From Thiothrix caldifontis (GTDB lineage Bacteria > Pseudomonadota > Gammaproteobacteria > Thiotrichales > Thiotrichaceae): a stretch of DNA of 64,000 bases. The notes below the pieces were generated by a model. It saw nothing but the letters and a program-made list of their open reading frames with translations, did not search any database and had not been told where the DNA came from. Numbering within the stretch: position 1 is the first letter of the stretch; every line of letters starts with the position of its first letter. The DNA lies in contig NZ_FNQP01000012.1 in the NCBI RefSeq assembly GCF_900107695.1, forward strand, positions 1 to 64,000. The letters are read 5' to 3'. Positions 45,635-55,197 of this stretch are shown here, one piece after another. Both the position numbers and the translations under genes were made by a program.

Positions 45635-47017
45635 ATGCCTGACATCGACATCAAAGCCATTGAAGACAAGCTGGTTGCCGCCCGCACCAAACTGATTCTG
45701 GATAAACCGTTTCTGGGTGCACTCGTGCTGCGTCTGCCGTTACAAATTGCGAATCCGGCATGGTGTCCGACGACCGGCACGGATGCCCGCAAGTTCTACT
45801 ACAACCCCGAATACGTGCAGGAATTACGCACCGACGAAGCGCAATTCGTCCTCGCCCACGAAGCCCTGCATTGCGCCTTGTCGCATTTCGCCCGCCGCGC
45901 CCACCGCGTCAAACACCGCTGGGATCTGGCCTGTGATTACGCCATCAACCCCATCCTGATTGCCGACGGCCTCAAACCGCCACCCGGCATGATTATGATG
46001 AAGGAATACGTCGGCATGAGCGCCGAGGAGATTTACCCGCTCCTCGACGATAACGACATGACCGAAACGATGGATCAGCACCTGTACGACAAGGAAACCA
46101 ACCCCAACGAAGGCAGCAGCGACAAAAGCGAAAACCCGCTGGACAACCGCGACAAGCAAGACAACCCGACCAACGCGGATGACACCCCCGAAGAATCCGA
46201 TACGGATACCGAACCCGATAACGACACCCCACCGCAGCAACCTGACGCACAAGACGCGGGCGAATCCGGCGAAGCCGAATCCCAACCGCAAGATGCCAAC
46301 GAAGGCGACGGCAACACCCAACAACAATCCCCCGATGAACCCAGCGAAGATGGCGAACCCCCACCGCCCCCACTGAACCAGCAAGAAGCCGAAGACCTCA
46401 GCGTACAATGGCAACAACGCCTTGCCGGAGCAGCCCAACAAGCGCAACAAGCCGGAAAACTCAGCGGTGTCATGAAACGCTTGGTGGAAGAATTGTTACA
46501 ACCGCGCCTACCGTGGCGCACCTTGCTGGCGCACTACATGACCGCAGTGGCGCGTGACGATTACAGCTACGCCCGCCCCTCCTCGCGCCGGGGCGACCCC
46601 GCGATTTTCCCGACGCTGAAAAGCTATCAAATCAACGCCGTCGTCGCGCTGGATGTGAGTGGCTCGGTGAATGACAAGGAATTGCAGGACTGTTTATCAG
46701 AAATTAATGCGATCAAAGGGCAGGTTCGCGCTGCTGTTACCTTGCTTGCCTGTGATTCGGAAGTGGTAGAAGGTTTTCCGCGCCGCTTTGAGCCGTGGGA
46801 AGAAGCAACGTTACCGCAAGCCATGCCCGGTGGCGGCTCGACCGATTTCCGCCCTGTGTTTGAATGGGTGCAAACCCAAGATCAGCAACCGGATATTTTG
46901 GTGTATTTCACGGATGCACAGGGGTATTTCCCCAAAGTGCAACCGAATTATCCGGTGATATGGCTGGTGAAAGGTAAATCACCCGTGCCGTGGGGGACGC
47001 GGGTGCAGTTGAATTAA
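45635..47017 (+). CDS. VWA-type protein with zinc-peptidase motif (DUF2201-like)
   Basis: The 460-residue protein has an N-terminal metallopeptidase-like domain with HEALH (75-79), a long acidic Asp/Glu/Pro/Gln/Asn linker (about 150-250), and a C-terminal VWA-like domain with the metal site DVSGS and a late TDAQGYFP. Such proteins normally sit next to a MoxR-type AAA+ ATPase and act as its adaptor. No MoxR gene is visible here. It begins 118 bases after ppdK and has no close partner. Confidence 0.82.
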   Translation: MPDIDIKAIEDKLVAARTKLILDKPFLGALVLRLPLQIANPAWCPTTGTDARKFYYNPEYVQELRTDEAQFVLAHEALHCALSHFARRAHRVKHRWDLACDYAINPILIADGLKPPPGMIMMKEYVGMSAEEIYPLLDDNDMTETMDQHLYDKETNPNEGSSDKSENPLDNRDKQDNPTNADDTPEESDTDTEPDNDTPPQQPDAQDAGESGEAESQPQDANEGDGNTQQQSPDEPSEDGEPPPPPLNQQEAEDLSVQWQQRLAGAAQQAQQAGKLSGVMKRLVEELLQPRLPWRTLLAHYMTAVARDDYSYARPSSRRGDPAIFPTLKSYQINAVVALDVSGSVNDKELQDCLSEINAIKGQVRAAVTLLACDSEVVEGFPRRFEPWEEATLPQAMPGGGSTDFRPVFEWVQTQDQQPDILVYFTDAQGYFPKVQPNYPVIWLVKGKSPVPWGTRVQLN

Positions 47018-47148
47018 CGCTAAGATTGCACTCATCAAGAAATCAGGTCATTTCTGTAAATCCTTACTATACTATTAGGATAAGTGCTTTTTTTGTCAAA
47101 AAATGATAAAAATGCGCAACTCATCCAGTTATAGATAGGATTTAGCTC

Positions 47149-48345
47149 ATGTTAGTCGAGTTTTCAATCACCAATTTCCGCTCCATCCGGGACAAGCAAA
47201 CCCTGAGCATGGTCAAAGGTAAAGGCAGCGAACTGGAAGCAACGCACACCTTCAAACCAACTGCACCGGGCAGCGAAGCCTTACTGAAATCGGCTGCTAT
47301 CTATGGTGCAAACGCTGCTGGCAAATCCAACATCATCAAAGCCCTGTCGACGATGAAACAAATAGTAGTAACGCCCCCGAACGTCGGCGAGAAATTACCT
47401 GTCGTGCCGTTTATGTTCGACCCTGCGACCCCGCAACAGCCAACCGAATTTGAGCTTATTTTCATCGCTAATAACGTGCGTTACCAATACGGCTTTTCTG
47501 CGACGGCTGAACGCATTTGGTCAGAATGGCTATTCGCCTTCCCCAAAGGTCGTTCACAACGCTGGTTTGAACGCGAATACGACCCGCAAACGGGTGAATA
47601 CACATGGCACTTAGACACCAACCTCAAAGGCGAAAAGAAAGTCTGGCGTGACAGCACCCGCGAAAACACCCTATTCTTATCAACCGCTGCCCAACTCAAC
47701 AGCGAATCGCTCTCTCCTATTTACACTTATATCAAAGGAATATGGGAAATACTTAATAGCATGAAATCTGGTCTGCTTAGTGCTATTTATTTAGCAACTG
47801 AAGGACTAGAATCTATGGTCACATCAATTCTAACAAATGCTGACGTTGGTATTTCAGACATCTCAACTGAAAACAACATTGACGAAATCATCAAGAATCA
47901 AAATCCTGCGTTCGATGTCAATGTATTTAGAAAAATAAATGGAGTTGCCTACTCTTCTAAATTAGAAAATGAATCTGATGGCACAAAAGAATTATTTAAC
48001 TTATCTTTCTATCTAACCACAGCAATAGCAAACGGAGCCGTCATAATTATTGATGAAATAAATGCCAAATTACATCCGGCATTAGTGAGTTATTTAGTCA
48101 ACTTATTCAACTCGATTGAGCATAACCCAAAAAATGCACAGTTGATATTTACCACGCATGAAACTTCAATTTTAGATCAAGATATATTAAGGCGTGATCA
48201 AGTGTGGTTCTGTGAAAAAGACAAAAATCAGGCAACACGGCTGTATTCGCTGTTGGATTTCAAACCGCGCAAAGGTCATGAAAATCTCGAAGCAGCTTAT
48301 TTATCAGGGCGCTATGGTGCAATCCCCATGATCAACGCACAGTAA
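47149..48345 (+). CDS. RloA-like AAA ATPase
   Basis: This 398-residue ABC/OLD-type ATPase has Walker A GANAAGKSN (near residue 58), the signature ESDGTKELFNLSF, Walker B VIIIDEINAKLHP, and a late His in FTTHETSIL. The N-terminal LVEFSITNFRSIRDKQTLSM is typical. About 47750-48250 is much richer in A/T than its surroundings, suggesting transfer. It is paired with the RloB-like gene 15 bases downstream. AGGAT precedes the ATG. Confidence 0.85.
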   Translation: MLVEFSITNFRSIRDKQTLSMVKGKGSELEATHTFKPTAPGSEALLKSAAIYGANAAGKSNIIKALSTMKQIVVTPPNVGEKLPVVPFMFDPATPQQPTEFELIFIANNVRYQYGFSATAERIWSEWLFAFPKGRSQRWFEREYDPQTGEYTWHLDTNLKGEKKVWRDSTRENTLFLSTAAQLNSESLSPIYTYIKGIWEILNSMKSGLLSAIYLATEGLESMVTSILTNADVGISDISTENNIDEIIKNQNPAFDVNVFRKINGVAYSSKLENESDGTKELFNLSFYLTTAIANGAVIIIDEINAKLHPALVSYLVNLFNSIEHNPKNAQLIFTTHETSILDQDILRRDQVWFCEKDKNQATRLYSLLDFKPRKGHENLEAAYLSGRYGAIPMINAQ

Positions 48346-48359
48346 GGTTGTAACAACAC

Positions 48360-49007
48360 ATGGCAAGAAAACCTAAATCACGTTCTGACACACGCCGGAA
48401 AGGACAAGCGCAAAAACCCGCTGGAAAAACCGTCTTGATCGTCTGCGAAGGCACTAAAACCGAATTTAATTATTTCAACGAATTATGCCACACGTACCAT
48501 TTACAAGCTGTTCATACGATAAAAGTCACCGCTGGTGGTTCAGGAAGCAATGCGGCTAATATTCTACATGACGCTAAAAAACGCTATGCCCGATCAAAAG
48601 ATAACGGCAATGCATTTGATCACGTTTTTTGCGTATTTGATCGTGATGATGATAAAGGTGCAAATATCAGTTTCCAGCCAACCATTCATGAAATTAGTAA
48701 ACTGAAAGACTTCCAAGCTATTTATTCCATTCCATCGTTCGAGTTTTGGTTGCTATTACATTTCTCCTATACACGCCAGTGTTTTGCAAATCCAAAACAA
48801 GTACTGACTTGTTTACAAAAAGAATATCCAACGTACCAAAAAAATCAGCAAGGGCTATTTCAAACGTTGCAAGAAAATCTTGATGCCGCGTTGCAAAATG
48901 CCGCTCGCTGTGAACAGGAAGCCATCGAGTGTGGCGAACACAATCCATCCACCAAAGTTCACGAATTGATTCACTTCTTGCGCGAATTGCGTACCTTAAA
49001 GTCATGA
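48360..49007 (+). CDS. RloB-like protein, TOPRIM-type
   Basis: The 215-residue protein has a basic N-terminus (ARKPKSRSDTRRKGQ), then VLIVCEGTKTEFNYF, and later HVFCVFDRDDDKG. The Glu and the Asp-x-Asp cluster match the TOPRIM metal site. Together with the RloA-like ATPase it forms a split version of the ATPase-TOPRIM layout known from OLD nucleases. RloA/RloB genes were named from restriction loci in Campylobacter. A defence role is likely but not proven. Confidence 0.82.
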   Translation: MARKPKSRSDTRRKGQAQKPAGKTVLIVCEGTKTEFNYFNELCHTYHLQAVHTIKVTAGGSGSNAANILHDAKKRYARSKDNGNAFDHVFCVFDRDDDKGANISFQPTIHEISKLKDFQAIYSIPSFEFWLLLHFSYTRQCFANPKQVLTCLQKEYPTYQKNQQGLFQTLQENLDAALQNAARCEQEAIECGEHNPSTKVHELIHFLRELRTLKS

Positions 49008-50345
49008 TTTAATCGCACCACACGCCAATAATGCCGCCCCAAACGCCGCTTCATCATGCAAGGACGGTACAAACGGCACACCGATTAGCCTTTCCCGCAT
49101 TTGCATCCATGCCGGATTGCGACTGCCGCCCCCAACCGTCCGCAAAGTACGCGGATAAGGCGCACCCAGCTCATGCAAACGTTGCCAGCCTTCCCGCTCA
49201 ATCCGGCTCATGCCTTCAAGCATCGCTTGCAGAAACTGCACATCATCCGCCGGACGCGGGCTTAAACGCGGTAGCCATTGCGGATCGGCATGGGGAAAAC
49301 GTTCGCCCGGTTTGCTCAACGGGTAGTAATCCAATCCCGTCGGCTTATCTGGCTGAAGTTGCGGCGTCAAACGCTGTAAATCATCGCGGGAAAAGTGCTG
49401 CAACAATACCGCCCCGCCGCTATTAGATGCCCCGCCCGCCAACCACTTATCCCCCAAACGATGGCTGTAAATACCAAACTCAGGCGCAAAGACAGGCTTG
49501 TCACTGATGATTTTAAGAGCAATGGAACTGCCGAGAGAAGTCACCGCATCCCCTAACTCACTCGCCCCCGTCGCGATAAAAGCGGCGATGCTATCGGTGG
49601 TTCCTGCGTGAAGAAAAATCCCCCCTAGCCCCCCTTTTGCAAAGGGGGGAATAGGAACGGCGGCAGGTTCTCTTACTCCCCCCTTTGCAAAAGGGGGGGC
49701 GGGGGGGATTTTCTCCCCAGGCACTAAAACCCTAGGCAGTAAGTGCTCAGGAACCAGCGCTTTCACCCATGCAGGCCATTCGCGCTTTACCGGGTCATAG
49801 CCCAACTTCAGGCAATTGTTTTCGTCGCTGAAACCGAATTGCCCTGCGAGTTTTCCGGCGATCCAATCGGCTTGGTGCAGGACGTAAGCGTGCGGCTGAT
49901 CCGGGTAGTGTTCCAGCAACCACAGCAGTTTGGCGAGGCTGCTGGTTGCGCCATGCGCCCCACTGTCTCGCGGTGCAATGGCGGCAATCCGGCGCGATTG
50001 TTCCAGTGCGCGTGCATCGTTATACATCAACGCAGGCGTAGTCGGATTGCCATTCGCATCCGCCAGCAAAATAGTCCCAGAGGTACCATCCACCGCAATT
50101 CCTTGCAGCGTAGTGCGAATAGTCTCAGGGATTTCAGCCATGACTTGCTGCACAGCATCCCACCACAACGCCGTCTTTCCCCCCTCTACCTCTGGGAGAG
50201 GGGACGGGGGTGAGGGTTCTTCTGGATAAACCACCCGCGCTTCTGCCCGCACCGCCTGATTGCCATCAATAACGATCAACCGGCAACCGGATGTGCCTAA
50301 ATCAAGACCGGCGTAAAAACAATTGTTGGGCGGTACTGCGGGCAA
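49002..50345 (-). CDS. FGGY-family sugar kinase with two repeat-derived inserts
   Basis: This sugar kinase of about 447 residues has the N-terminal phosphate motif YAGLDLGTSGCRLIVIDG, GIAVDGTSGTILL, AGTTDSIAAFIATGA, and VGGGSRNPAWMQMRE. It resembles the cyanobacterial/plant D-ribulose kinase group more than classic xylulokinase. The chosen start is a TTG at 50345 with AGGAG seven bases upstream; an ATG at 50360 covers that ribosome site. It overlaps ackA by 44 bases. Two in-frame inserts (peptides SPPSPLPEVEGG and IPPAPPFAKGG...IPPFAKGGLGG) are encoded by palindromic repeats. Confidence 0.82.
   Translation of the reverse strand: MPAVPPNNCFYAGLDLGTSGCRLIVIDGNQAVRAEARVVYPEEPSPPSPLPEVEGGKTALWWDAVQQVMAEIPETIRTTLQGIAVDGTSGTILLADANGNPTTPALMYNDARALEQSRRIAAIAPRDSGAHGATSSLAKLLWLLEHYPDQPHAYVLHQADWIAGKLAGQFGFSDENNCLKLGYDPVKREWPAWVKALVPEHLLPRVLVPGEKIPPAPPFAKGGVREPAAVPIPPFAKGGLGGIFLHAGTTDSIAAFIATGASELGDAVTSLGSSIALKIISDKPVFAPEFGIYSHRLGDKWLAGGASNSGGAVLLQHFSRDDLQRLTPQLQPDKPTGLDYYPLSKPGERFPHADPQWLPRLSPRPADDVQFLQAMLEGMSRIEREGWQRLHELGAPYPRTLRTVGGGSRNPAWMQMRERLIGVPFVPSLHDEAAFGAALLACGAIKS
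49616..49712. repeat. Palindromic repeat inserted in the sugar-kinase gene
   Basis: Two nested inverted arms (AAAATCCCCCCTAGCCCCCC at the left and the matching G-rich arm at the right, each with TTTGCAAA palindromes) span about 97 bases. It encodes in frame the peptide IPPAPPFAKGG...PIPPFAKGGLGG, a known translation of such dispersed repeats. Confidence 0.8.
50182..50204. repeat. Short palindromic repeat in the sugar-kinase gene
   Basis: CCCCTCT and AGAGGGG arms lie in a C/G-rich stretch encoding SPPSPLPEVEGG. It lies in frame between two conserved parts of the kinase. Confidence 0.6.
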
Positions 50346-51441
50346 TTTCAAGCTCCTCATTGGTCGGGATAACCAAAAGCTTGAGGGTAGCAGTTTCCTG
50401 TTGAAACGCCATAATGCCTGCGGTATGCACTGCATTTTTAGCAAGATCGGGGTATACGCCGAATACCTGCAAATTTGCACACACTTGCGCCCGAATACGT
50501 GCCGAGTGTTCGCCAATGCCGCCGGTGAAAATCACCGCATCGACCTGTCCCAACACGGCACTGTATGCGCCGATGTATTTTTTCACACGGTAAGCAAACA
50601 TCGCCTCAGCCAATTGCGCATCGGTATCGCCCGTATCCGCCAATGCCTGCACTTCACGCATATCACCCACACCACACAAGCCTTTCAGCCCGCTTTGTTT
50701 GTTGAACAGGCTTTCCACAGCATCCGGCGACAAGCCCGTTTCGCGTTGCAAGTAAAAATGCAGCGCAGGGTCAATATCACCGCAACGGGTTCCCATCACC
50801 AAGCCTTCCATCGGAGTCATGCCCATTGACGTATCGACGCTTTTGCCACGCGCAATCGCTGTTGCACTACACCCATTCCCTAGATGCAGGGTAATCAAAT
50901 TGAGGTCGGCTAACTCACGTTGCAAATACGCTGCCGCCTGTTGCGCCACGTAATGATGCGACGTGCCGTGAAAACCGTAACGCCGCACTTTGTGTTCCCG
51001 ATACAACTCAACTGGCACCGCATAACGGAACGCCACCGGCGGCATGGTCTGGTGGAATGCGGTATCAAATACAGCTACTTGCGGAATCCCCGGAAACAGC
51101 CGTTGCGCCACTTCAATCCCCGCCAAATTCGCCGGATTGTGCAACGGCGCTAACGGAATCATGGCGCGGATAGCATCTACCACCGCCGCATCAATCAGCG
51201 CAGGCTGCTTAAACTGTTCGCCACCATGCACCACCCGATGCCCAATCGCGTCAATGTCGGTAATGCCTGCCGCCTGCAAATGCAGAATAATGCGTGCCAA
51301 CGCCTCATCGTGAGAAGCCATTTCACTGCCCGCCTCACCGATACGGTCAAGCAGCCCACCGACCAACACCTGCTGGTCTTCCATGCCAAACACTTGGTAT
51401 TTGATCGACGAACTGCCCGCATTCAGCACCAATATTTTCAT
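50302..51441 (-). CDS. ackA: Acetate kinase
   Basis: The 379-residue protein has KILVLNAGSSSIKYQVF, GHRVVHGG, YGFHGTSHHYV, LHLGNGCSATAI and FTGGIGEHSA, all standard ASKHA acetate-kinase motifs. It makes ATP from acetyl phosphate. It overlaps pta by four bases (ATGA) and the sugar kinase follows it, so pta-ackA-kinase form one unit. Confidence 0.96.
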   Translation of the reverse strand: MKILVLNAGSSSIKYQVFGMEDQQVLVGGLLDRIGEAGSEMASHDEALARIILHLQAAGITDIDAIGHRVVHGGEQFKQPALIDAAVVDAIRAMIPLAPLHNPANLAGIEVAQRLFPGIPQVAVFDTAFHQTMPPVAFRYAVPVELYREHKVRRYGFHGTSHHYVAQQAAAYLQRELADLNLITLHLGNGCSATAIARGKSVDTSMGMTPMEGLVMGTRCGDIDPALHFYLQRETGLSPDAVESLFNKQSGLKGLCGVGDMREVQALADTGDTDAQLAEAMFAYRVKKYIGAYSAVLGQVDAVIFTGGIGEHSARIRAQVCANLQVFGVYPDLAKNAVHTAGIMAFQQETATLKLLVIPTNEELEIARSTAQQLFLRRS

Positions 51442-53528
51442 GCTGCGGTCTCCTGTTGCGCCTGAATCGCGGTAATCACCACGGTATTCACAATATCCGC
51501 TACCGTACAGCCACGGCTAAGATCGTTCACCGGCTTGTTCAAACCTTGCAAGACAGGGCCGATGGCGACAGCATTGGCGGAACGTTGCACCGCTTTGTAG
51601 GTGTTATTGCCGGTATTGAGATCGGGGAAAATAAACACGGTTGCCTTGCCTGCCACGTCGCTATTGGGCATTTTGGAACTGCCCACTTCGGCATCCACTG
51701 CCGCATCGTATTGGATCGGGCCATCGAGTTTCAGATCAGGGCGACGCGCATGAGCAAGCTGCACCGCCGTGCGCACCATTTCCACATCATCACCTTTGCC
51801 GGATTCGCCCGACGAATACGACAGCAACGCCGTGCGTGGCTCAATCCCAAACATTCGCGCCGTGTCGGAAGACGTTACCGCGATGTCCGCCAATTGCGCC
51901 GCGTTCGGGTTGGGGTTAACCGCGCAATCGCCATACACCAACACCCGATCTTCCAAACACATGAAAAACACGCTGGAAACCAGTGAACACCCCGGTTTGG
52001 TCTTAATGATTTCAAACGCGGGGCGAATCGTGTGCTGAGTGGTGTGCGCCGCACCGGAAACCATCCCATCGGCATAGCCCAACTGCACCATCATCGTGCC
52101 GAAATAACTCACATCCGCCATCGTGTCCCACGCAAATTCTGGGGCAAGGCACTTGTGCTTGCGCAGCTCAAAATACGCATCGGCAAACTCGCGGCGCAAC
52201 GGCGATTGACGCGGATCAATAATCGCCACATCACGCAATTTCAGCCCCAAATGCGAGGCTTTGGCACGCACTTCAGCTTCAACACCCAGCAAACTCACTT
52301 GCACCACATCACGCAAGGACAGGATTTCTGCTGCTCGCAACACCCGCTCATCATTACTTTCTGGCAACACAATGTGCTTGCGCTGTGCTTTAGCACGCTG
52401 GATCAGTTCGTATTCAAACATTAGCGGGGTCATACGCTGCCCCACGTTCTGGATAATCAATTGGCGCAACTGGTGCATATCCACACACGATTCCATCAAG
52501 CCCAAGGCCACCGCAATCTTGCGCTCGTCAGAGGGTAGAATGCTGCCCTCCACTTCGTTCACTTTGAGTGCTGTCTCGAAAGTATCCAGCGGTGAAGACA
52601 AAATCGGCAACCGCAACGGATTCATGCCTTCCAGCAGTTTGCTGACTTGTGGCGCGGGTTGTTGCCCACCCGTCAATACTAACCCCGCAATCAGCGGGTA
52701 ATTGCTGGACGCATCCGCCGCCAAGCTGCCGAGAATAATGTCAGAACGGTCGCCGGGAGTGATAATCAGCGTGCAATTTTCCAAATGTCCAAGGAAATCT
52801 TGCACCTGCATCGCCGCCACTTTGTAGCGCGAAACTTCATGGTTCAGCGACTGTGGCGTACCGTAGAGGCAATCGAAGTGCAAAGCGCGGGCAATTTCAC
52901 CCACAGTGGGGCGTTCCAACGAACTTTTTTCGGGCAAGACATAAAAGGGGAATCGCGACCCTTTTAATAAGCTGGACAGCTCATCCACTTCATTGGGGGG
53001 AACGCGGTTAGCGAAGGCTGCCAGCAACTCGCAGTGTTGCCCTGCTTCCAAATGCTCTTCCAACATGCGCACCGCATCGGCAATTTCACCGGCTGTGCGC
53101 CCATGCCCTTTGATCACGGGCATGAACAAGCAACCGAAGTGATTGGCGAGGCTGGCATTGAAATCAAGTTCTAGCGCAGAACTTGCCCCCGTAAAATCGG
53201 TGCCTGCACATACCACGATGTCCATTTTTTCTTGTACAGCGCGGTATTTGGCGAGAATCAGTTTGAGCAATTCGTCATGGTTACCTGCTGCCACCATTTT
53301 GCGGGCAACCTCTTGCGTCACGCCGTAGCGTTCGCTGCCTGCCATATCCAAGTCATAACGTTTGGAAATCAGGTGAATGAGCGGGTCACGCCCGTTATTT
53401 TCACGGATGACGGGGCGGAAAAAACCCACTTTGGGTGTCATGGCACGGAGCATTTCCATCATGCCCAGCACGATGATGGATTTACCGCTGTGGGGTTCTG
53501 CCCCGGCTATGTAGATGCTGTGAAACAC
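51438..53528 (-). CDS. pta: Phosphate acetyltransferase
   Basis: This 696-residue long-type enzyme has an N-terminal P-loop-like domain (IYIAGAEPHSGKSIIVLG), a DRTGG domain in the middle, and a C-terminal catalytic domain (HIVLPESNDERVLRAAEI, LVYGDCAVNPNPNA, NSDVAGKATVFIFPDLNTGN). It interconverts acetyl-CoA and acetyl phosphate. A perfect CRP-type site lies about 120 bases upstream, although the associated promoter-like motif points away from pta. Confidence 0.95.
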   Translation of the reverse strand: MFHSIYIAGAEPHSGKSIIVLGMMEMLRAMTPKVGFFRPVIRENNGRDPLIHLISKRYDLDMAGSERYGVTQEVARKMVAAGNHDELLKLILAKYRAVQEKMDIVVCAGTDFTGASSALELDFNASLANHFGCLFMPVIKGHGRTAGEIADAVRMLEEHLEAGQHCELLAAFANRVPPNEVDELSSLLKGSRFPFYVLPEKSSLERPTVGEIARALHFDCLYGTPQSLNHEVSRYKVAAMQVQDFLGHLENCTLIITPGDRSDIILGSLAADASSNYPLIAGLVLTGGQQPAPQVSKLLEGMNPLRLPILSSPLDTFETALKVNEVEGSILPSDERKIAVALGLMESCVDMHQLRQLIIQNVGQRMTPLMFEYELIQRAKAQRKHIVLPESNDERVLRAAEILSLRDVVQVSLLGVEAEVRAKASHLGLKLRDVAIIDPRQSPLRREFADAYFELRKHKCLAPEFAWDTMADVSYFGTMMVQLGYADGMVSGAAHTTQHTIRPAFEIIKTKPGCSLVSSVFFMCLEDRVLVYGDCAVNPNPNAAQLADIAVTSSDTARMFGIEPRTALLSYSSGESGKGDDVEMVRTAVQLAHARRPDLKLDGPIQYDAAVDAEVGSSKMPNSDVAGKATVFIFPDLNTGNNTYKAVQRSANAVAIGPVLQGLNKPVNDLSRGCTVADIVNTVVITAIQAQQETAA

Positions 53529-53647
53529 GCTGTACCCCTTGGAATTTCGCTAATTTTGTGCATTGCAGCAATTATCATACCGGATCAAGGGGTGGCTGCC
53601 AATGGGGTTTTGTGTCAATCCGATGAACGTAAACTCATAAAGACAAA

Positions 53648-53663
53648 TGTGATCCTCATCACA
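53648..53663 (+). promoter_or_regulatory. CRP-type site 1
   Basis: TGTGATCCTCATCACA is a perfect match to the CRP consensus (TGTGA-N6-TCACA). A TATCGT hexamer (53690-53695) begins 27 bases after it, and the same spacing is found at sites 2 and 3. It could also serve pta on the minus strand. Confidence 0.7.
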
Positions 53664-53741
53664 CCATTTATCGGGCTTTTACGTTAGGCTATCGTTCATA
53701 AATAGGGACACCAAAACTGATGCCGGGCTGTGACAAGGTAG

Positions 53742-53752
53742 GGCGGTAGCGT
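53742..53752 (+). promoter_or_regulatory. ops element 1
   Basis: GGCGGTAGCGT is identical to the ops core (JUMPStart) that recruits RfaH in enterobacteria. It lies 52 bases after the -10-like hexamer of module 1. Confidence 0.7.
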
Positions 53753-53817
53753 ATCCAGAAAATTATTCTGCTAATCCTTCTGGGTGGAGTAGTTAATTTC
53801 TGATCAATTGGCTAGAA

Positions 53818-53833
53818 TGTGACCGCCATCACA
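53818..53833 (+). promoter_or_regulatory. CRP-type site 2
   Basis: TGTGACCGCCATCACA is a perfect CRP consensus. A TATGGT hexamer (53860-53865) begins 27 bases after it and an ops element 52 bases beyond that. The spacing fits an activator-dependent promoter for ugd. Confidence 0.75.
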
Positions 53834-53911
53834 GGCAAAAAATTAATACTGCATTAAGCTATGGTAAACTTTGACTGACACTACTTACTGATGCCGACCA
53901 TGACAAGGCAG

Positions 53912-53922
53912 GGCGGTAGCGT
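53912..53922 (+). promoter_or_regulatory. ops element 2
   Basis: GGCGGTAGCGT within the leader of ugd, in the same context TGACAAGGnAGGGCGGTAGCG as the other copies. Confidence 0.75.
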
Positions 53923-53974
53923 TCTTGACTCGGGCTTACATCTTCTGTTTTTTGATTTGATACTGATAAGGTAG

Positions 53975-53985
53975 GGCGTCAGCGT
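53975..53985 (+). promoter_or_regulatory. Degenerate ops element 3
   Basis: GGCGTCAGCGT differs from the ops core in the middle (GTA to TCA in part). The aligned position in repeat copy B has a perfect ops. It may have lost function. Confidence 0.4.
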
Positions 53986-54030
53986 GTCTGACGCTGGCAT
54001 ATTCCTCCTTGATTTGAAGAAATAACCACT

Positions 54031-55197
54031 ATGAAAATTGCTATTGCCGGAACGGGCTATGTTGGGCTATCCAATGCGTTGTTGTTAGCGCAACACCATG
54101 ACGTTGTTGCCTTGGATATTGTGCCGGAGAAAGTGGCGCAACTGAATGCAGCACAGTCACCCATTGCCGATGCGGAGATCGAACAGTTTCTTGCACGTGA
54201 CGATTTGCAGTTCCGCGCCACCTTGGATAAAGCGGAGGCTTATCGCGATGCCGTCTTTGTGGTGATTGCGACCCCGACCGATTACGACACCCAGACCAAT
54301 ACCTTTAATACGCGCTCGGTAGAAGCGGTCATCCGCGATGTGATGGCACTCAACCCGGATGCGGTGATGGTGATCAAGTCGACCGTGCCGGTGGGGTATA
54401 CAGCACGTATCCGGGCGGAAATGGGTAGTGATAATATTATTTTCTCGCCGGAATTTTTGCGTGAAGGGCGGGCGTTGTATGACAACCTCTACCCGTCACG
54501 GATTGTGGTGGGTGAGCGTTCGCAGCGAGCGGCGACGTTTGCCGAATTGTTGCAACAAGGGGCGCTTAAGGGTGACATCCCTACCCTGTTCACCGATTCG
54601 ACCGAGGCGGAGGCGATCAAGCTGTTTGCGAATACCTATCTGGCGATGCGGGTGGCGTATTTCAATGAGCTGGATACTTACGCGGCGACCCACGGGCTGG
54701 ATACGCGCCAGATTATTGACGGGGTATGTCTTGACCCGCGTATTGGCAACCATTACAACAACCCCTCATTTGGCTATGGCGGGTATTGCCTACCGAAAGA
54801 TACCAAGCAGTTATTGGCGAATTACAACCAAGTGCCACAAAACCTGATCAATGCGATTGTGGATGCGAACCGTACCCGCAAGGATTTCATTGCTGATGAC
54901 ATTATTCGCCGTAACCCACGGGTGGTGGGGATTTATCGGCTGATTATGAAGGCAGGGTCGGATAATTTCCGCGCATCCAGCATTCAGGGGATTATGAAAC
55001 GCATCAAGGCCAAGGGGATTGATGTGGTGGTGTATGAGCCGGTGTTGCAGGAAGAGACATTTTTCCGCTCGGCGGTGATTCACAATGTGGAAGCGTTTAA
55101 GCAGATGAGTGATGTGATTGTGGCGAACCGGATGGTGGATGAGTTGGGGGATGTCGCCGCGAAAGTCTATACACGCGATTTGTTTGGGAGTGACTAA
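54031..55197 (+). CDS. ugd: UDP-glucose 6-dehydrogenase
   Basis: This 388-residue enzyme has the NAD motif [16 protein letters not shown], the catalytic Lys in [14 protein letters not shown], and the nucleophile Cys253 in [13 protein letters not shown]. It oxidises UDP-glucose to UDP-glucuronate for surface polysaccharide. Its leader carries CRP and ops elements, so it is probably co-regulated with the wbp-like operon downstream. Confidence 0.94.
   Translation: MKIAIAGTGYVGLSNALLLAQHHDVVALDIVPEKVAQLNAAQSPIADAEIEQFLARDDLQFRATLDKAEAYRDAVFVVIATPTDYDTQTNTFNTRSVEAVIRDVMALNPDAVMVIKSTVPVGYTARIRAEMGSDNIIFSPEFLREGRALYDNLYPSRIVVGERSQRAATFAELLQQGALKGDIPTLFTDSTEAEAIKLFANTYLAMRVAYFNELDTYAATHGLDTRQIIDGVCLDPRIGNHYNNPSFGYGGYCLPKDTKQLLANYNQVPQNLINAIVDANRTRKDFIADDIIRRNPRVVGIYRLIMKAGSDNFRASSIQGIMKRIKAKGIDVVVYEPVLQEETFFRSAVIHNVEAFKQMSDVIVANRMVDELGDVAAKVYTRDLFGSD

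Larger units (their letters stand above)
53805..54000 (+). repeat. Direct repeat copy A, upstream of ugd
   Basis: About 196 bases, matching 56780-56979 over nearly the whole length, including an identical stretch of nearly 40 bases (about 53930-53968). It holds a CRP site, a -10-like hexamer and two ops-type elements. It ends 30 bases before the ugd ATG. Confidence 0.85.
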
